Notes under the pieces: generated by a model | Databases searched by the model: none | What the model was told of the DNA's origin: nothing | Seen by the model: only the letters and a program-made list of their open reading frames with translations | Assembly: GCF_964020005.1 (NCBI RefSeq) | Contig: NZ_OZ026474.1 | Span: 620,001 to 684,000, forward strand | Reading direction: 5' to 3' | Length of the DNA: 64,000 nt | Source: Spiroplasma endosymbiont of Atherix ibis | GTDB taxonomy: Bacteria; Bacillota_I; Bacilli_A; Mycoplasmatales; Mycoplasmataceae | Shown: one piece after another, positions 55,728 to 64,000 of the stretch | Position numbering within the stretch: position 1 is the stretch's first letter | Layout of the letters: every line of letters begins with the position of its first letter | Made by a program: the position numbers and the translations under genes

Positions 55728-56690
55728 ATGTACGCTTTTGACTATGAAGATATACAACTTATACCAAGTATGTGTGTAGTAAATTCAAGAAGTGAATGTA
55801 ACACAGAAGTAAAACTTGGAAAATATACATTTAAAATGCCAGTTATGCCAGCAAACATGGCTTCAGTTATTAATGAAGAATTATGTGAAAAGCTTGCAAA
55901 AGAAGGACATTTTTATGTAATGCATAGGTTTAATGTTGACTCATTTTTATTTACAAAAAAAATGAAGGAAAAAAAATTAATTTCATCAATTAGTGTTGGA
56001 GTTAAAAAAGAAGATTATATACTTATTGAAAAACTTGCAAAAGAAAATATAATTCCAGATTATATAACAATTGATATTGCTCATGGACACTCATTAAGTG
56101 TTAAAAATATGATTGAACATATTAGAAAACATTTAGAAAATAAGACTTTTATAATTGCAGGAAATGTTGGAACACCTCATGCAGTAAGAGATTTAGAATT
56201 TTGAGGTGCTGATGCAACTAAAGTTGGAGTTGGACCTGGTAAAGTATGTATTACTAAACTAAAAACTGGTTTTGGAACTGGTGGATGACAACTTGGTGCA
56301 ATTAAATGATGTAGTAAAGCTGCTAACAAACCAATTATTGCTGATGGTGGTTTAAGAGTTAATGGTGATATTGCAAAATCAATAAGATTTGGAGCAACTA
56401 TTTGTATGGTTGGTAGTTTATTTGCAGCTCATGAAGAATCACCAGGAAAAAATGTTACTGTTGATGGAGAATTATTTAAAGAATATTATGGAAGTGCAAG
56501 TGAATATAATAAAGGTGAAAAAATATATGTTGAAGGAAAAAAAGAATTAATTAAAGTAAGAGGAAAATTAATGGAAACCTACAAAGAAATGCAAGAAGAT
56601 TTACAATCATCTATTTCATATTCAGGGGGAAAAACATTAAATGATATTAAAAAAGTCGACTATGTTATATTAAAAACAAGTAATTTTTAA
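55728..56690 (+). CDS. guaC: GMP reductase
   Basis: Converts GMP to IMP with NADPH, in purine interconversion. 320 residues, IMPDH/GMPR barrel: the start [62 protein letters not shown], the catalytic loop [20 protein letters not shown] with the active Cys, [14 protein letters not shown], and [12 protein letters not shown]. No CBS domains, as expected for GuaC. The ATG follows AAGGAG. Confidence 0.96.
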
Positions 56691-56804
56691 AATACTATTT
56701 ATTATCGTATTTTTTTATATAAAGAAAAATATATTTATTTTTTAAAACATATCTAACTATCTTTTTTATCAATATTAAGTAAAATATTAATAAGGAGTGA
56801 GAAT

Positions 56805-56981
56805 ATGAAAGAACAATGTCAAAATACTGGTTGTAACAATGATTTAAATTTTATGGATAAAAAAAGAATCTATATTTATGATGAAAATATTAAAGATGAA
56901 GTAGCTATTTTTGTATGCGATAGTTGTTATAAAAAAAGTAAAGATGAAGAAAATAATATAGATTGAGAACATTCTATATAA
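56805..56981 (+). CDS. Small four-cysteine zinc-ribbon-like protein
   Basis: A 58-residue protein with CQNTGC near the N-terminus and CDSC in the second half, spaced like a zinc knuckle pair, and an acidic C-terminus (KDEENNIDWEHSI, with Trp encoded by TGA). The ATG follows TAAGGAGTGA, a strong ribosome site. A clean terminator follows at 56987. Nothing in the window indicates its role. The short length and TGA codon make it easy to miss. Confidence 0.7.
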
Positions 56982-56986
56982 TATTT

Positions 56987-57015
56987 AAAAATGCTGCTAA
57001 TAAAGCAGCATTTTT
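56987..57015 (+). terminator. Terminator after the zinc-ribbon gene
   Basis: AAAATGCTGCT / AGCAGCATTTT stem with an AATAA loop and T5. Confidence 0.85.
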
Positions 57016-57045
57016 AAATTAAGTAATAATATATAAAAGTAACTT

Positions 57046-58356
57046 TTAAAAAAAATTATTACCTTTATTAAAACCTGCAAAAAATTTCATTTTTAAATAT
57101 TCTTGACCCATATTTGGATGTTCAAATCTAAATTTATTTAAAGCAGAGTAAAAACTTTTTTCTTGTTCTTCTAATTTATCAAATCATTTTTTACTATATA
57201 TAATATTGTCAGCTAAAATTAAAGAACAATTTGAAACAAATGTTTCTTCACTTTTGCTATTTTTCTTAATAACTTTTAAATATTGATCAAAAAAGTCTTT
57301 AACATTTTTATTTTTTTTATTAAAAACCATTGTTATAAATGAGTTTTTTTTATCTTCTTGCATAATTATAGTTGCAAATTTTTCTGTAAGAAAAATATTA
57401 TTAATTGAGTTAATAACATTAAAATTTTCTGGTGTAATTTGAGGCTGAAAAACATCTTTAATTTTGAAATTATTTGTTTTAGATAAAGTAAACTTAATAA
57501 TTTCATAATTCATTGAATCACCTTTTAAAGCTTCAATAAAAAAACTGTAAAAATCTAATAATGAAGCTACATGATTAGATATTTTTTTTAGATTATATAT
57601 AAATAAAATCCTTACATTCTCTTCATCTATAGAATTAAAATAAATTCTAAACTCTTCTTTTAAAGCCTCTAATTGAACTCTTGATATAAATAATTTATAA
57701 ACTATAGTGACAAAATTTAAAATTAAAATATCTTTATCTACACTATTTATTGTTATTTTAATATCTTTAATTTGATTGTCATGTTCTTCACAAAACCCAA
57801 AAAATTTAAACTGATTATTTTCCACTTTTTTAAAAAATGATAAAACCATTTGATAATAATTGTCGAATATATTTCTTTTATTTGTTGAAACATATTCATC
57901 TTGATCAAAGTTTATATTATATAATGAATTTTCAATTGCACTATTTTCACAATATGGTAAATTACATTTTTCATTTTTAGCTAATTTTATATATATCTTT
58001 TCAAATAACTTTGAAGAAAATTGTAAATAATCTTTATATTTTTCAGATTTAATAATAGCTTTAAGAAATGGAATGTAATTGTCAGTTTTCTTTTTTTCTA
58101 GTGCTAAATTACAGCATTTCTCAAATTTAGAACCACTTAAACAAAAAAACAACTATTCATCATCAAATGAAAAAAAATTATAATTATTTTTAAGTAAAAA
58201 ATTTATATTATCATTATCTAAAAAATAATTGTCAAAAATTGAGTCAATGAATTTTTTTGCTTCTTCATTTGAAATTTTTGTATTTCTTGCATTTTTGTAC
58301 AGTTCTTGTATATTAACAAGATTAGTTAATAAATCTGTTTCTTTAATTTCTGCCAT
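57046..58356 (-). pseudogene. SEC-C-motif protein with an in-frame TAG
   Basis: The ATG at 58356 follows GGAGAG. Codons 1-67 (MAEIKETDLLTNLVNIQEL... SFDDE) end at TAG 58153-58155. The same frame then continues LFFCLSGSKFEKCC, a SEC-C-type zinc motif (C-x-SG-x-KF-x-CC), followed by ~360 residues of helical, lysine/asparagine-rich sequence with two more Cys pairs (CNLPYCENS and FGFCEEH). I do not know the function of the long part. One substitution would restore a 436-residue protein. A second start at TTG 58152 is possible but has no ribosome site. Confidence 0.65.
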
Positions 58357-58419
58357 AATAACTCTCCATAAAAAAATAGATAAAATATGAACAACAGTTC
58401 CTAGTTATTTATCTATAAT

Positions 58420-59532
58420 TTATCTTCTTCTTGTTTTAAATGTTTTAACTTCTTTTGGTCTAATAATTTTTGGATCTACTGCTCCTTTTTCAAATATTGA
58501 TGTTATTTTTGGTTCATCTTTATAAATAAGAGTCTTATCCATATTTAAATTTCTTCTAAATTGATTTGTAGGAGCAATATAATTAAACATTTTTTTATTT
58601 AACTTAAATTTAATATTAAAAAAGTTAATTAATTCTTCTGAATAATATGTATTTTCACAATAATTATCAAATATATTTTGTCTAAGTTCAACAATATTGT
58701 TTAAAGATCTAACAGAATAGATTCATTTAATATCTACCAAGTAAATATCATATAAAAGTTTTGAAAAATAATCTCTAAATATTTCTTCTTCTCTAAATAA
58801 AGGAATTGTATCTAAAAAGTCATTAAAGTATTTATTTTTTAAAAAGAATTCATATTCATCAGCATAATTTATAATATCTCCATCATCGATGTTATAAATG
58901 GCTTGACTAAATTTTTTAATAAACTCTTCATCATATTGATATGTTGCTTTAATTACATCTAAAAAATTTCTATAAGTTAATTTATCTTCTTCACTTACTT
59001 CAATATCTTTAAATTCAAAATACTTTTCTCTAATTTTTCCAACAGCAAAAATACCCATTGCTACTAAAATATCTCTTTTATTTAAATTTGTTTTAAAGAA
59101 TTTTTCATAGTGATTTCCAACCCCTATTGTTTTTTCATTTTCAAATTCTGCAGGAACTATAGTAATTATTGGGAAAATAAATGGAAAGATACATTTAATT
59201 GAATAATAATCTGCTCTTGATTTGTAAGGTCTTAAAATCCCTAGACTTCTAAGAATTGTATTAAATTGATCTAATTCTTCATCTGTTAATACAAATAATG
59301 CATCAATTTGAAAATTCATATCTTTTCCTTTTAATTTTTTTGCAAATTTTGGATAATATTTTTCAAAACTCATAGTTGAATTAAGTCATAAACCATTTAT
59401 TAAATCATTTATTATTAAAAATTAATTTGCATCATTATATATACCATTTGTTAAAATTTGTTCATCATTAAAAATATAAGTTTGTTCTCCTAGATTTAAG
59501 AAATTTTTAGCTATAATTTTTTTTACTTGCAT
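58420..59532 (-). pseudogene. Unknown protein with an in-frame TAA
   Basis: The ATG at 59532 follows AGGGGAG, and the promoter has an extended -10 (TGTTATAAT, 59564-59569). The frame runs to 58420 (371 codons) except for TAA at 59422-59424 (codon 37, after NGIYNDAN). The long open part, from MSFEKYYPKFAKKLKGK on, has no domain I recognise; it is soluble and rich in Phe, Tyr and Ile. An internal ATG at 59373 could give a 317-residue product but has no ribosome site. It lies upstream of the SEC-C gene with a 63-nt gap, so they probably formed one operon, and both are now interrupted. Confidence 0.6.
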
Positions 59533-59610
59533 ATTTTTTCTCCCCTAAGGTTTAATTACATTTATTATAACAAAATTAAGAATAAATATAAAGTAGCATA
59601 TTATAATAGT

Positions 59611-59628
59611 TGTGGGAAATATTAAGAG
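59611..59628. repeat. Direct repeat R3, left border of the L4 / IS-A unit
   Basis: TGGGAAATATTAAGAG (59613-59628) recurs exactly at 62848-62863, and its first 14 bases at 7463-7476. Confidence 0.8.
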
Positions 59629-59645
59629 TTATTTTTTTAGTAATT

Positions 59646-59679
59646 AAAAAAAATATAAGTTTTATAACTTATATTTTTT
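59646..59679 (-). terminator. L4 terminator
   Basis: AAATATAAGTT / AACTTATATTT arms extended by A/T runs. The same hairpin lies beyond L6 at about 37208-37245. Confidence 0.65.
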
Positions 59680-59698
59680 AATTCTTTATAAAGTTATT

Positions 59699-61489
59699 TT
59701 AAAAGATAATAACATCATTAAACTTGTTTTTTTGTTCAAAATAAATATTCATTTCTACTATTCCAAATAAACTAAATGTCAAATAATTAATATTTGCAAA
59801 AAAATTATTACTTGAACTATTACTATATACCTTAAAGAATCCGTTATCATTAGCTGATCTAAATAGTAAGTTATTAAATTCAAAGCTATCTTTTTTATCA
59901 GTATTTAGTAAATATAAAATATTAGAACTTTTAAAAACATTTCTTGTCATATCCAATAAACTCAAACTTCTCTCCAACTCTATAAAATAAAACTGTTCAT
60001 AATTATGCAAGATACTTTTTACTTCTTTAACGCTTCTATCTTTTAAATTATTTTTTATATATTTTCAAATACTATCTCTTTTTTGATAACTAATTTTAAA
60101 TAATAAATATTGACTATTGATTATTTCTTTAGGAGCTCAAAGTTCTTTATAAACACCAAACAATTTCAATGATAATTCTATAAAACTCTCACTAATCTCA
60201 TCATTTTCACCATTCATTGAATAAGAAATTGCCAACTTAAAATCAGGCAACTCATGATGATAAGAACTTCCCCCTGCTACTCCAATTCCAATAACAGGAG
60301 CAACAAAATCAACATATCCCATAGCCTCTGCTAAATCATAGTAACTATCAGTTACCTTATACTTTTCAACTTCTACAGAAGTTGAAAACTTATTTAAAAA
60401 CTCATCTTGAACAGAACTATATTTCTTTCTATTTTTTTGCAAAGCTCTTGAATTAAATACTTGTGACTTCAAAGTTTCTTTTATTAGCCCTTCATCACCT
60501 AAAAGAATTTTTGATATAGTTTCTGTATCTTGACCTTCTTTTAACTTTATAGCATTTTCTTTATCAAAATTATTCATAATCAAATACTCTTTATTCTCTA
60601 CTAAAAAATCATTTGATCTATATATACTTCTTTTACTATAACTAATATCTAATGTTGGAAAAGCAAGTTTAAAATACTTATCTTTAAGTAACTTCAATAA
60701 AGCCTGATTAAAATTTTCACTATCATTATAATACTTTTTCAACTCAGCATTTGAATTTACAAAAGCTTCATAATCTTGTTTTTCTCCTTTAATATCACTT
60801 CATTTCAAATTCACATACTTTTGTGTTTCTTGTGAAGTAAACATATCCTTTGCAATATTTTTATACATCACATCCCCTACTTTTTTAAATGACTCACTTT
60901 CTGTTGAAGTATACTTCAATGTTCCTGATTGTTTAAACTTCTCAACATCATTAAGCCCTTTATAGTTAGTCACAATATTATAATCCACTACCACATTACC
61001 TATATAACTTCCCTCAACCACTTCTCCTGAATTTATTTCAAAATTATTATTAAAAAGCAACTCAACATGTTCAAAAACAGAATCCATCTCATCTAAAATA
61101 ATTTTATATTCATTAACTTTTTTTAACTCATTTAATTTCTGTTTTAACAACTTAATTTGAAATAATTTCTCAACATCACTAGTCAAATGTTTTTTATGTT
61201 CAACTGTGAATTTATTCTCTGATTTTGAGAATTTCTGAATATTTTCTTTATTCAAAAATTTATAATCATTTTTTACATCTTCTACAGTAATCAAATTACT
61301 TGCAACTTCCTTTTCATAATGCTCTGATCATATCTTTGCCACATCCTGTTCAAAATTTCGAACAACCTGAGCAATATCTTTTTTAGATTATTCTGGTTTA
61401 TTGTCAGATTTTGCACTACACGCAACAACACTAACAGTTGATGAAGCAACAACCCCTACTGTTGCCAATACACTTAATAACTTTTTCAT
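59699..61489 (-). pseudogene. L-family lipoprotein L4, nonsense codon after the signal peptide
   Basis: 597 codons, lipobox SVVAC near residue 24, then TAA at 61388-61390 as codon 34, the identical position and codon as in L2. The rest is open and very similar to L3 (FKLAISYSMNGENDEISESF, VEKYKVTDSYYDLAEAMGY). The C-terminus differs more between copies than the middle. The A16 promoter and IS-A copy 4 are behind it, and the whole unit lies between two 16-bp direct repeats. Confidence 0.8.
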
Positions 61490-61549
61490 ATTTTCCTCCT
61501 TTTTTAAGACTTTTATAAAACAAACAAATAATTCAAGTTGATATGTATG

Positions 61550-61575
61550 ATTGTAAAAAAAAAAAAAAAAGTCAA
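61550..61575 (-). promoter_or_regulatory. A16-spacer promoter of L4
   Basis: Minus strand TTGACT (61570-61575), 14-bp T spacer, TACAAT (61550-61555). Homopolymer 61555-61570, 16 nt. Confidence 0.7.
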
Positions 61576-61654
61576 TGCTTAAACCCGGAAAAATAAATTG
61601 AAGGTTCCCCCATTTTAGGAGACACTTTTATATAATAATAGAAAGGAAAAATAT

Positions 61655-61984
61655 ATGGCTAAAAAAGGACAAAAGTTTAGAAAATGAACTCAAGAAGAAA
61701 AAGAAAAAATTATTGAATTAAGTTTGAATTGGTATTCTCTAAAAGAAATAGCATTAAAATTTAACTCAACTACTGGATCAATTGGAACAATAATTAACAA
61801 ATATAAAAATGCAAAGATAAGTGAAGCAAAAACTCGCTTGCCTTATAAAATAGATTACAGCATATCTCAAAAGGCAAATGATTTGTTTATAGGAGTTCTA
61901 TTCGACTATAATAAAGAATTAATTAAGGAGAATAATATTTTAAAAAAGCAATGAGCCTCCAAGGGCGAAACCAAAAAGAAATAA
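61655..61984 (+). CDS. IS-A OrfA (copy 4)
   Basis: An intact 109-residue OrfA with the HTH and heptad end; LNWYSLKEIALKF differs from LNCYSLKEIALKF of copies 1 and 3. The slippery TTA AAA AAG is present. Confidence 0.8.
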
Positions 61985-62809
61985 TTCAGGAATTATTAAT
62001 AAATACGAAATATAATTGAACAATAATTTGCAAAATTTTAAATATCAATAGAACATCAACATATAAAGAAAATAAAACTTTAATGAATTTCCTCAATGAT
62101 ACAAGAATTATGAATTTAGTGATTTCAGAAATTGAAAAAAATAATTTTCTTAGTGCTTATAGTGCTAAAAGATGATCTTTATATTTTAAATTGAATTATA
62201 TTGACCCTTTTAGGATAAATCACAAAAAATTAGAACGTATATTTAAAAAATTTAATCATATTGCATATTATATTAAGAAACAAACTAAACATGAAATTAA
62301 AAAATATAAAGAAACTATTAGAAAAAATTATCTTAAAGAAGCAAAAGAAATGGGATTTGAAAACATTTGAACTAGTGACATAAATCAATTTTCAGTTAAA
62401 ACAAAAAAAGGTTATATTTGCACAGTTCAAGATAATTTAACTGGAGAAATAATAGGAAAATCTAAAAGAATAGATAATCAAAAAAAAAAAAAAAATTGTG
62501 CTTGAAGCTGTAAAAATGGCATATAAAAATAAAAAATATTTAGGTCCAATATTATTACATTCAGATAATGGAAATCAATATACTTCTGAAAACTACATAA
62601 ATTTATGTAATGATTTGCAAATCATTAGAAGTTATTCAAAACCAGGAACACCTCATCATAATGGCAAGCATGAAAGTTTTCATAGTCGTTTAAAAGATGA
62701 AACTATAAGAACATGTCATATTGAAAACATCAATCAATGCTTAAAAATAGCATGAGCATGATTAGATTTTTATAATAATGATAGAATTAGAATAAATAAA
62801 AAATGATAA
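61951..62809 (+). pseudogene. IS-A OrfB, poly-A frameshift (copy 4)
   Basis: The stretch aaaaaacaaatttt of copy 2 has become A16 plus TT here (62480-62495), adding 4 nt and shifting the frame between the two catalytic Asp residues. The downstream half (LEAVKMAYKNKKYLGP...) is intact in the other frame. An Arg codon CGA has also become TGA (Trp). Confidence 0.8.
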
Positions 62810-62847
62810 AAAAAAAAAAAAACGTTCCCTCTATAGGGGGAACCTTC

Positions 62848-62929
62848 TGGGAAATATTAAGAGAGTGATGACCATATTAATTAATTTGAATTAACCAAAT
62901 TTAAGCAATATTGAAGTAAATATTTAAAT
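62848..62929. repeat. Repeat R2
   Basis: Begins with TGGGAAATATTAAGAG and continues gtgatgaccatattaatt... It is ~85% like 7463-7549. It starts exactly at the right end of IS-A copy 4. Confidence 0.8.
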
Positions 62930-62933
62930 TAAA

Positions 62934-62955
62934 AACGTCAACTTATGTTGACGTT
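62934..62955 (-). terminator. deoC terminator
   Basis: AACGTCAAC / GTTGACGTT stem, loop TTAT, followed by TTTTTAATTT on the minus strand. Confidence 0.85.
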
Positions 62956-63011
62956 AAATATTTTATTATTATATTACTTTTAAAGTAATTTTAAAAATTT
63001 ATTCAAATATT

Positions 63012-63674
63012 TTAATATCCATTTTTATGCTCTTCACCTTTTATAATTGCAACTCCCCCACTTATACCTAATCTTTGAGCTCCATTTTCAATCATTTTAA
63101 TTGCATCTTCAAAAGCTCTAACTCCTCCAGCTGCTTTTACTTTTGCTTTATCTTGAACAATTGATTTCATTAAAGCAACATCTTCTAAGTTAGCTCCTGA
63201 TGTTGAAAATCCTGTTGAAGTTTTTACAAATTCCAATTTAGCTTCTAAAGCTAATTCACAGCATTTAACAATTTCTTCTTTTGTTAATAAACAATTTTCT
63301 AAAATAACTTTAACACAGTTTTTTGAAGCTGCTTTTTTTACAGCTTTCATATCATTTAAAACTAAATCTCAATTAGCATCTTTTACTGCACCAATATTAA
63401 TAACCATATCAATTTCAGTTGCTCCATTTTCAATTGCTTGTTTTGTTTCAAAAACTTTTACTTCACTTGTTGTTGCTCCTAAAGGAAAACCTACAACAGT
63501 TGTAATACCTACATTTGTATCTTTTAATAACTCTTTTGCATAACTAATGTGACATGGATTTATACAAACAGTTACAAAATCCCATTCTTTAGCTTCATTA
63601 CATAATTTTTCAATTTCCTTTTTTTGAGCATCTGCTTTTAATAAAGTATGATCTATATATCTATTTAATTTCAT
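63012..63674 (-). CDS. deoC: Deoxyribose-phosphate aldolase
   Basis: Cleaves deoxyribose-5-P to glyceraldehyde-3-P and acetaldehyde, in nucleoside catabolism. 220 residues, TIM barrel: N-terminal [65 protein letters not shown], the Schiff-base Lys in [13 protein letters not shown], and [13 protein letters not shown]. The ATG follows TAGGAGATAA. It starts 2 nt after the upstream stop, so it is co-transcribed with it. Confidence 0.96.
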
Positions 63675-63675
63675 T

Positions 63676-64000
63676 TTAGTTATCTCCTAATTTTTCTTGA
63701 TCTTTTTCAACTAAGTTTAAAACTCGAACTGTTTCACAACTAATATCTAGTAAATAATCTCTTAAGTAAAAATCATTTTCATATATCATTTTTAAAAATA
63801 CAGAAATTTCATATTCAAATAAATCTTTGTCATTATTTGATTTATAAATTAATTGAACTTCATCTGAATTTGTATGATTATATAAACTAATCTCTTCTAA
63901 TTGTATAACATTTTTAAAAGTTAATGTTGCTATATCAGAGAGTAATTCATTTTCAATTCTTCCAGCACTTACTTTACTACATACAATATTTGTAAGAACA
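63676..64000 (-). CDS. Unidentified protein, partial (upstream of deoC)
   Basis: About 108 C-terminal codons, open to the window edge. Acidic/hydrophobic, with [19 protein letters not shown] and [19 protein letters not shown] do not recognise it. The stop at 63676-63678 almost touches the deoC start, which implies an operon, possibly nucleoside catabolism. Confidence 0.6.
   Translation of the reverse strand, partial: VLTNIVCSKVSAGRIENELLSDIATLTFKNVIQLEEISLYNHTNSDEVQLIYKSNNDKDLFEYEISVFLKMIYENDFYLRDYLLDISCETVRVLNLVEKDQEKLGDN

Larger units (their letters stand above)
61600..62847 (+). mobile_element. IS-A copy 4 (IS3 family)
   Basis: GAAGGTTCCCCC ... GGGGGAACCTTC ends, 1248 bp. The left flank is shared with copy 3; the right flank is repeat R2. 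The right-end A tract is 15 nt. No simple 3-bp target duplication (ATT left, TGG right). Confidence 0.88.

Noticed and set aside
58153-58155. Recoding of TAG/TAA as sense
   Set aside because: TAA and TAG end all core genes normally; the in-frame cases match single substitutions relative to paralogues or family expectations.
1-64000. tRNA and rRNA genes
   Set aside because: I looked for T-loop-like and rRNA-like sequences on both strands and found none I could support by eye.

Overview
The window is AT-rich DNA from a wall-less mollicute, most likely the Spiroplasma / Entomoplasma-Mesoplasma / Mycoplasma mycoides side of the group. The main evidence is the genetic code: valS, parC, parE, the P-type ATPase and the PTS permease only read through if TGA is tryptophan. 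All coordinates below assume translation table 4. Other supporting signs are many lipoproteins with MKKLLS...AC signal peptides, a MOLPALP-type lipoprotein, a GDSL-lipase lipoprotein and IS3-family elements. I saw no rRNA, tRNA or CRISPR array.

Layout. 1-7.4 kb: housekeeping block holA(<)/rpsT(>)/comEC(<)/comEA(<)/valS(<) with a T-box leader, then a membrane protein. The comEA-comEC-holA-rpsT neighbourhood matches Bacillus, but comEA and comEC each carry a frameshift. 7.4-12 kb: accessory island with an ISLre2-type transposase, a broken ThiF/E1-like gene and a broken DnaI-like ATPase that share a 20-bp near-palindrome, plus IS and lipoprotein relics. 12.3-30.4 kb: a four-repeat lipoprotein, IS-A copies 1 and 2, membrane proteins, two ABC exporters, a MOLPALP / GDSL lipase / membrane-protein operon, lipoprotein L2 and an intact IS-B. 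30.7-36.6 kb: an ABC transporter pair and a P2-type cation ATPase. 36.6-47.2 kb: lipoprotein/IS graveyard (L6 fragment, L5, L3, IS-A copy 3, IS-B remnant) interrupted by a fructose PTS permease and manA. 47.5-59.5 kb: ABC-2 transporter, parC, parE, udk, azoreductase, guaC, a small zinc-ribbon protein and two broken genes. 59.6-64 kb: lipoprotein L4 with IS-A copy 4, then deoC and a partial gene.

The most unusual feature is a repeated module. A ~597-codon lipoprotein gene on the minus strand sits behind a promoter whose -35/-10 spacer is a 16-nt A/T homopolymer. An IS3-family element (IS-A) begins 28-30 bp beyond the -35 on the opposite strand and ends in another A15-16 tract plus a hairpin. 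The unit occurs at about 11.8, 13.6 (different lipoprotein), 27.8, 45.6 and 61.6 kb. Scars at 36.85 and 43.59 kb look like deletions between its two A tracts. L4 plus IS-A copy 4 is bounded by a 16-bp direct repeat. Copies L2-L5 all carry nonsense codons or frameshifts. A membrane-protein gene at 24.3-25.3 kb has an A16 tract inside its reading frame. Together this looks like a phase-variable surface-protein system spread and eroded with its IS partner. Core genes (valS, parC, parE, PTS, P-ATPase, ABC exporters) are open throughout, while frameshifts and nonsense codons concentrate in accessory and competence genes.
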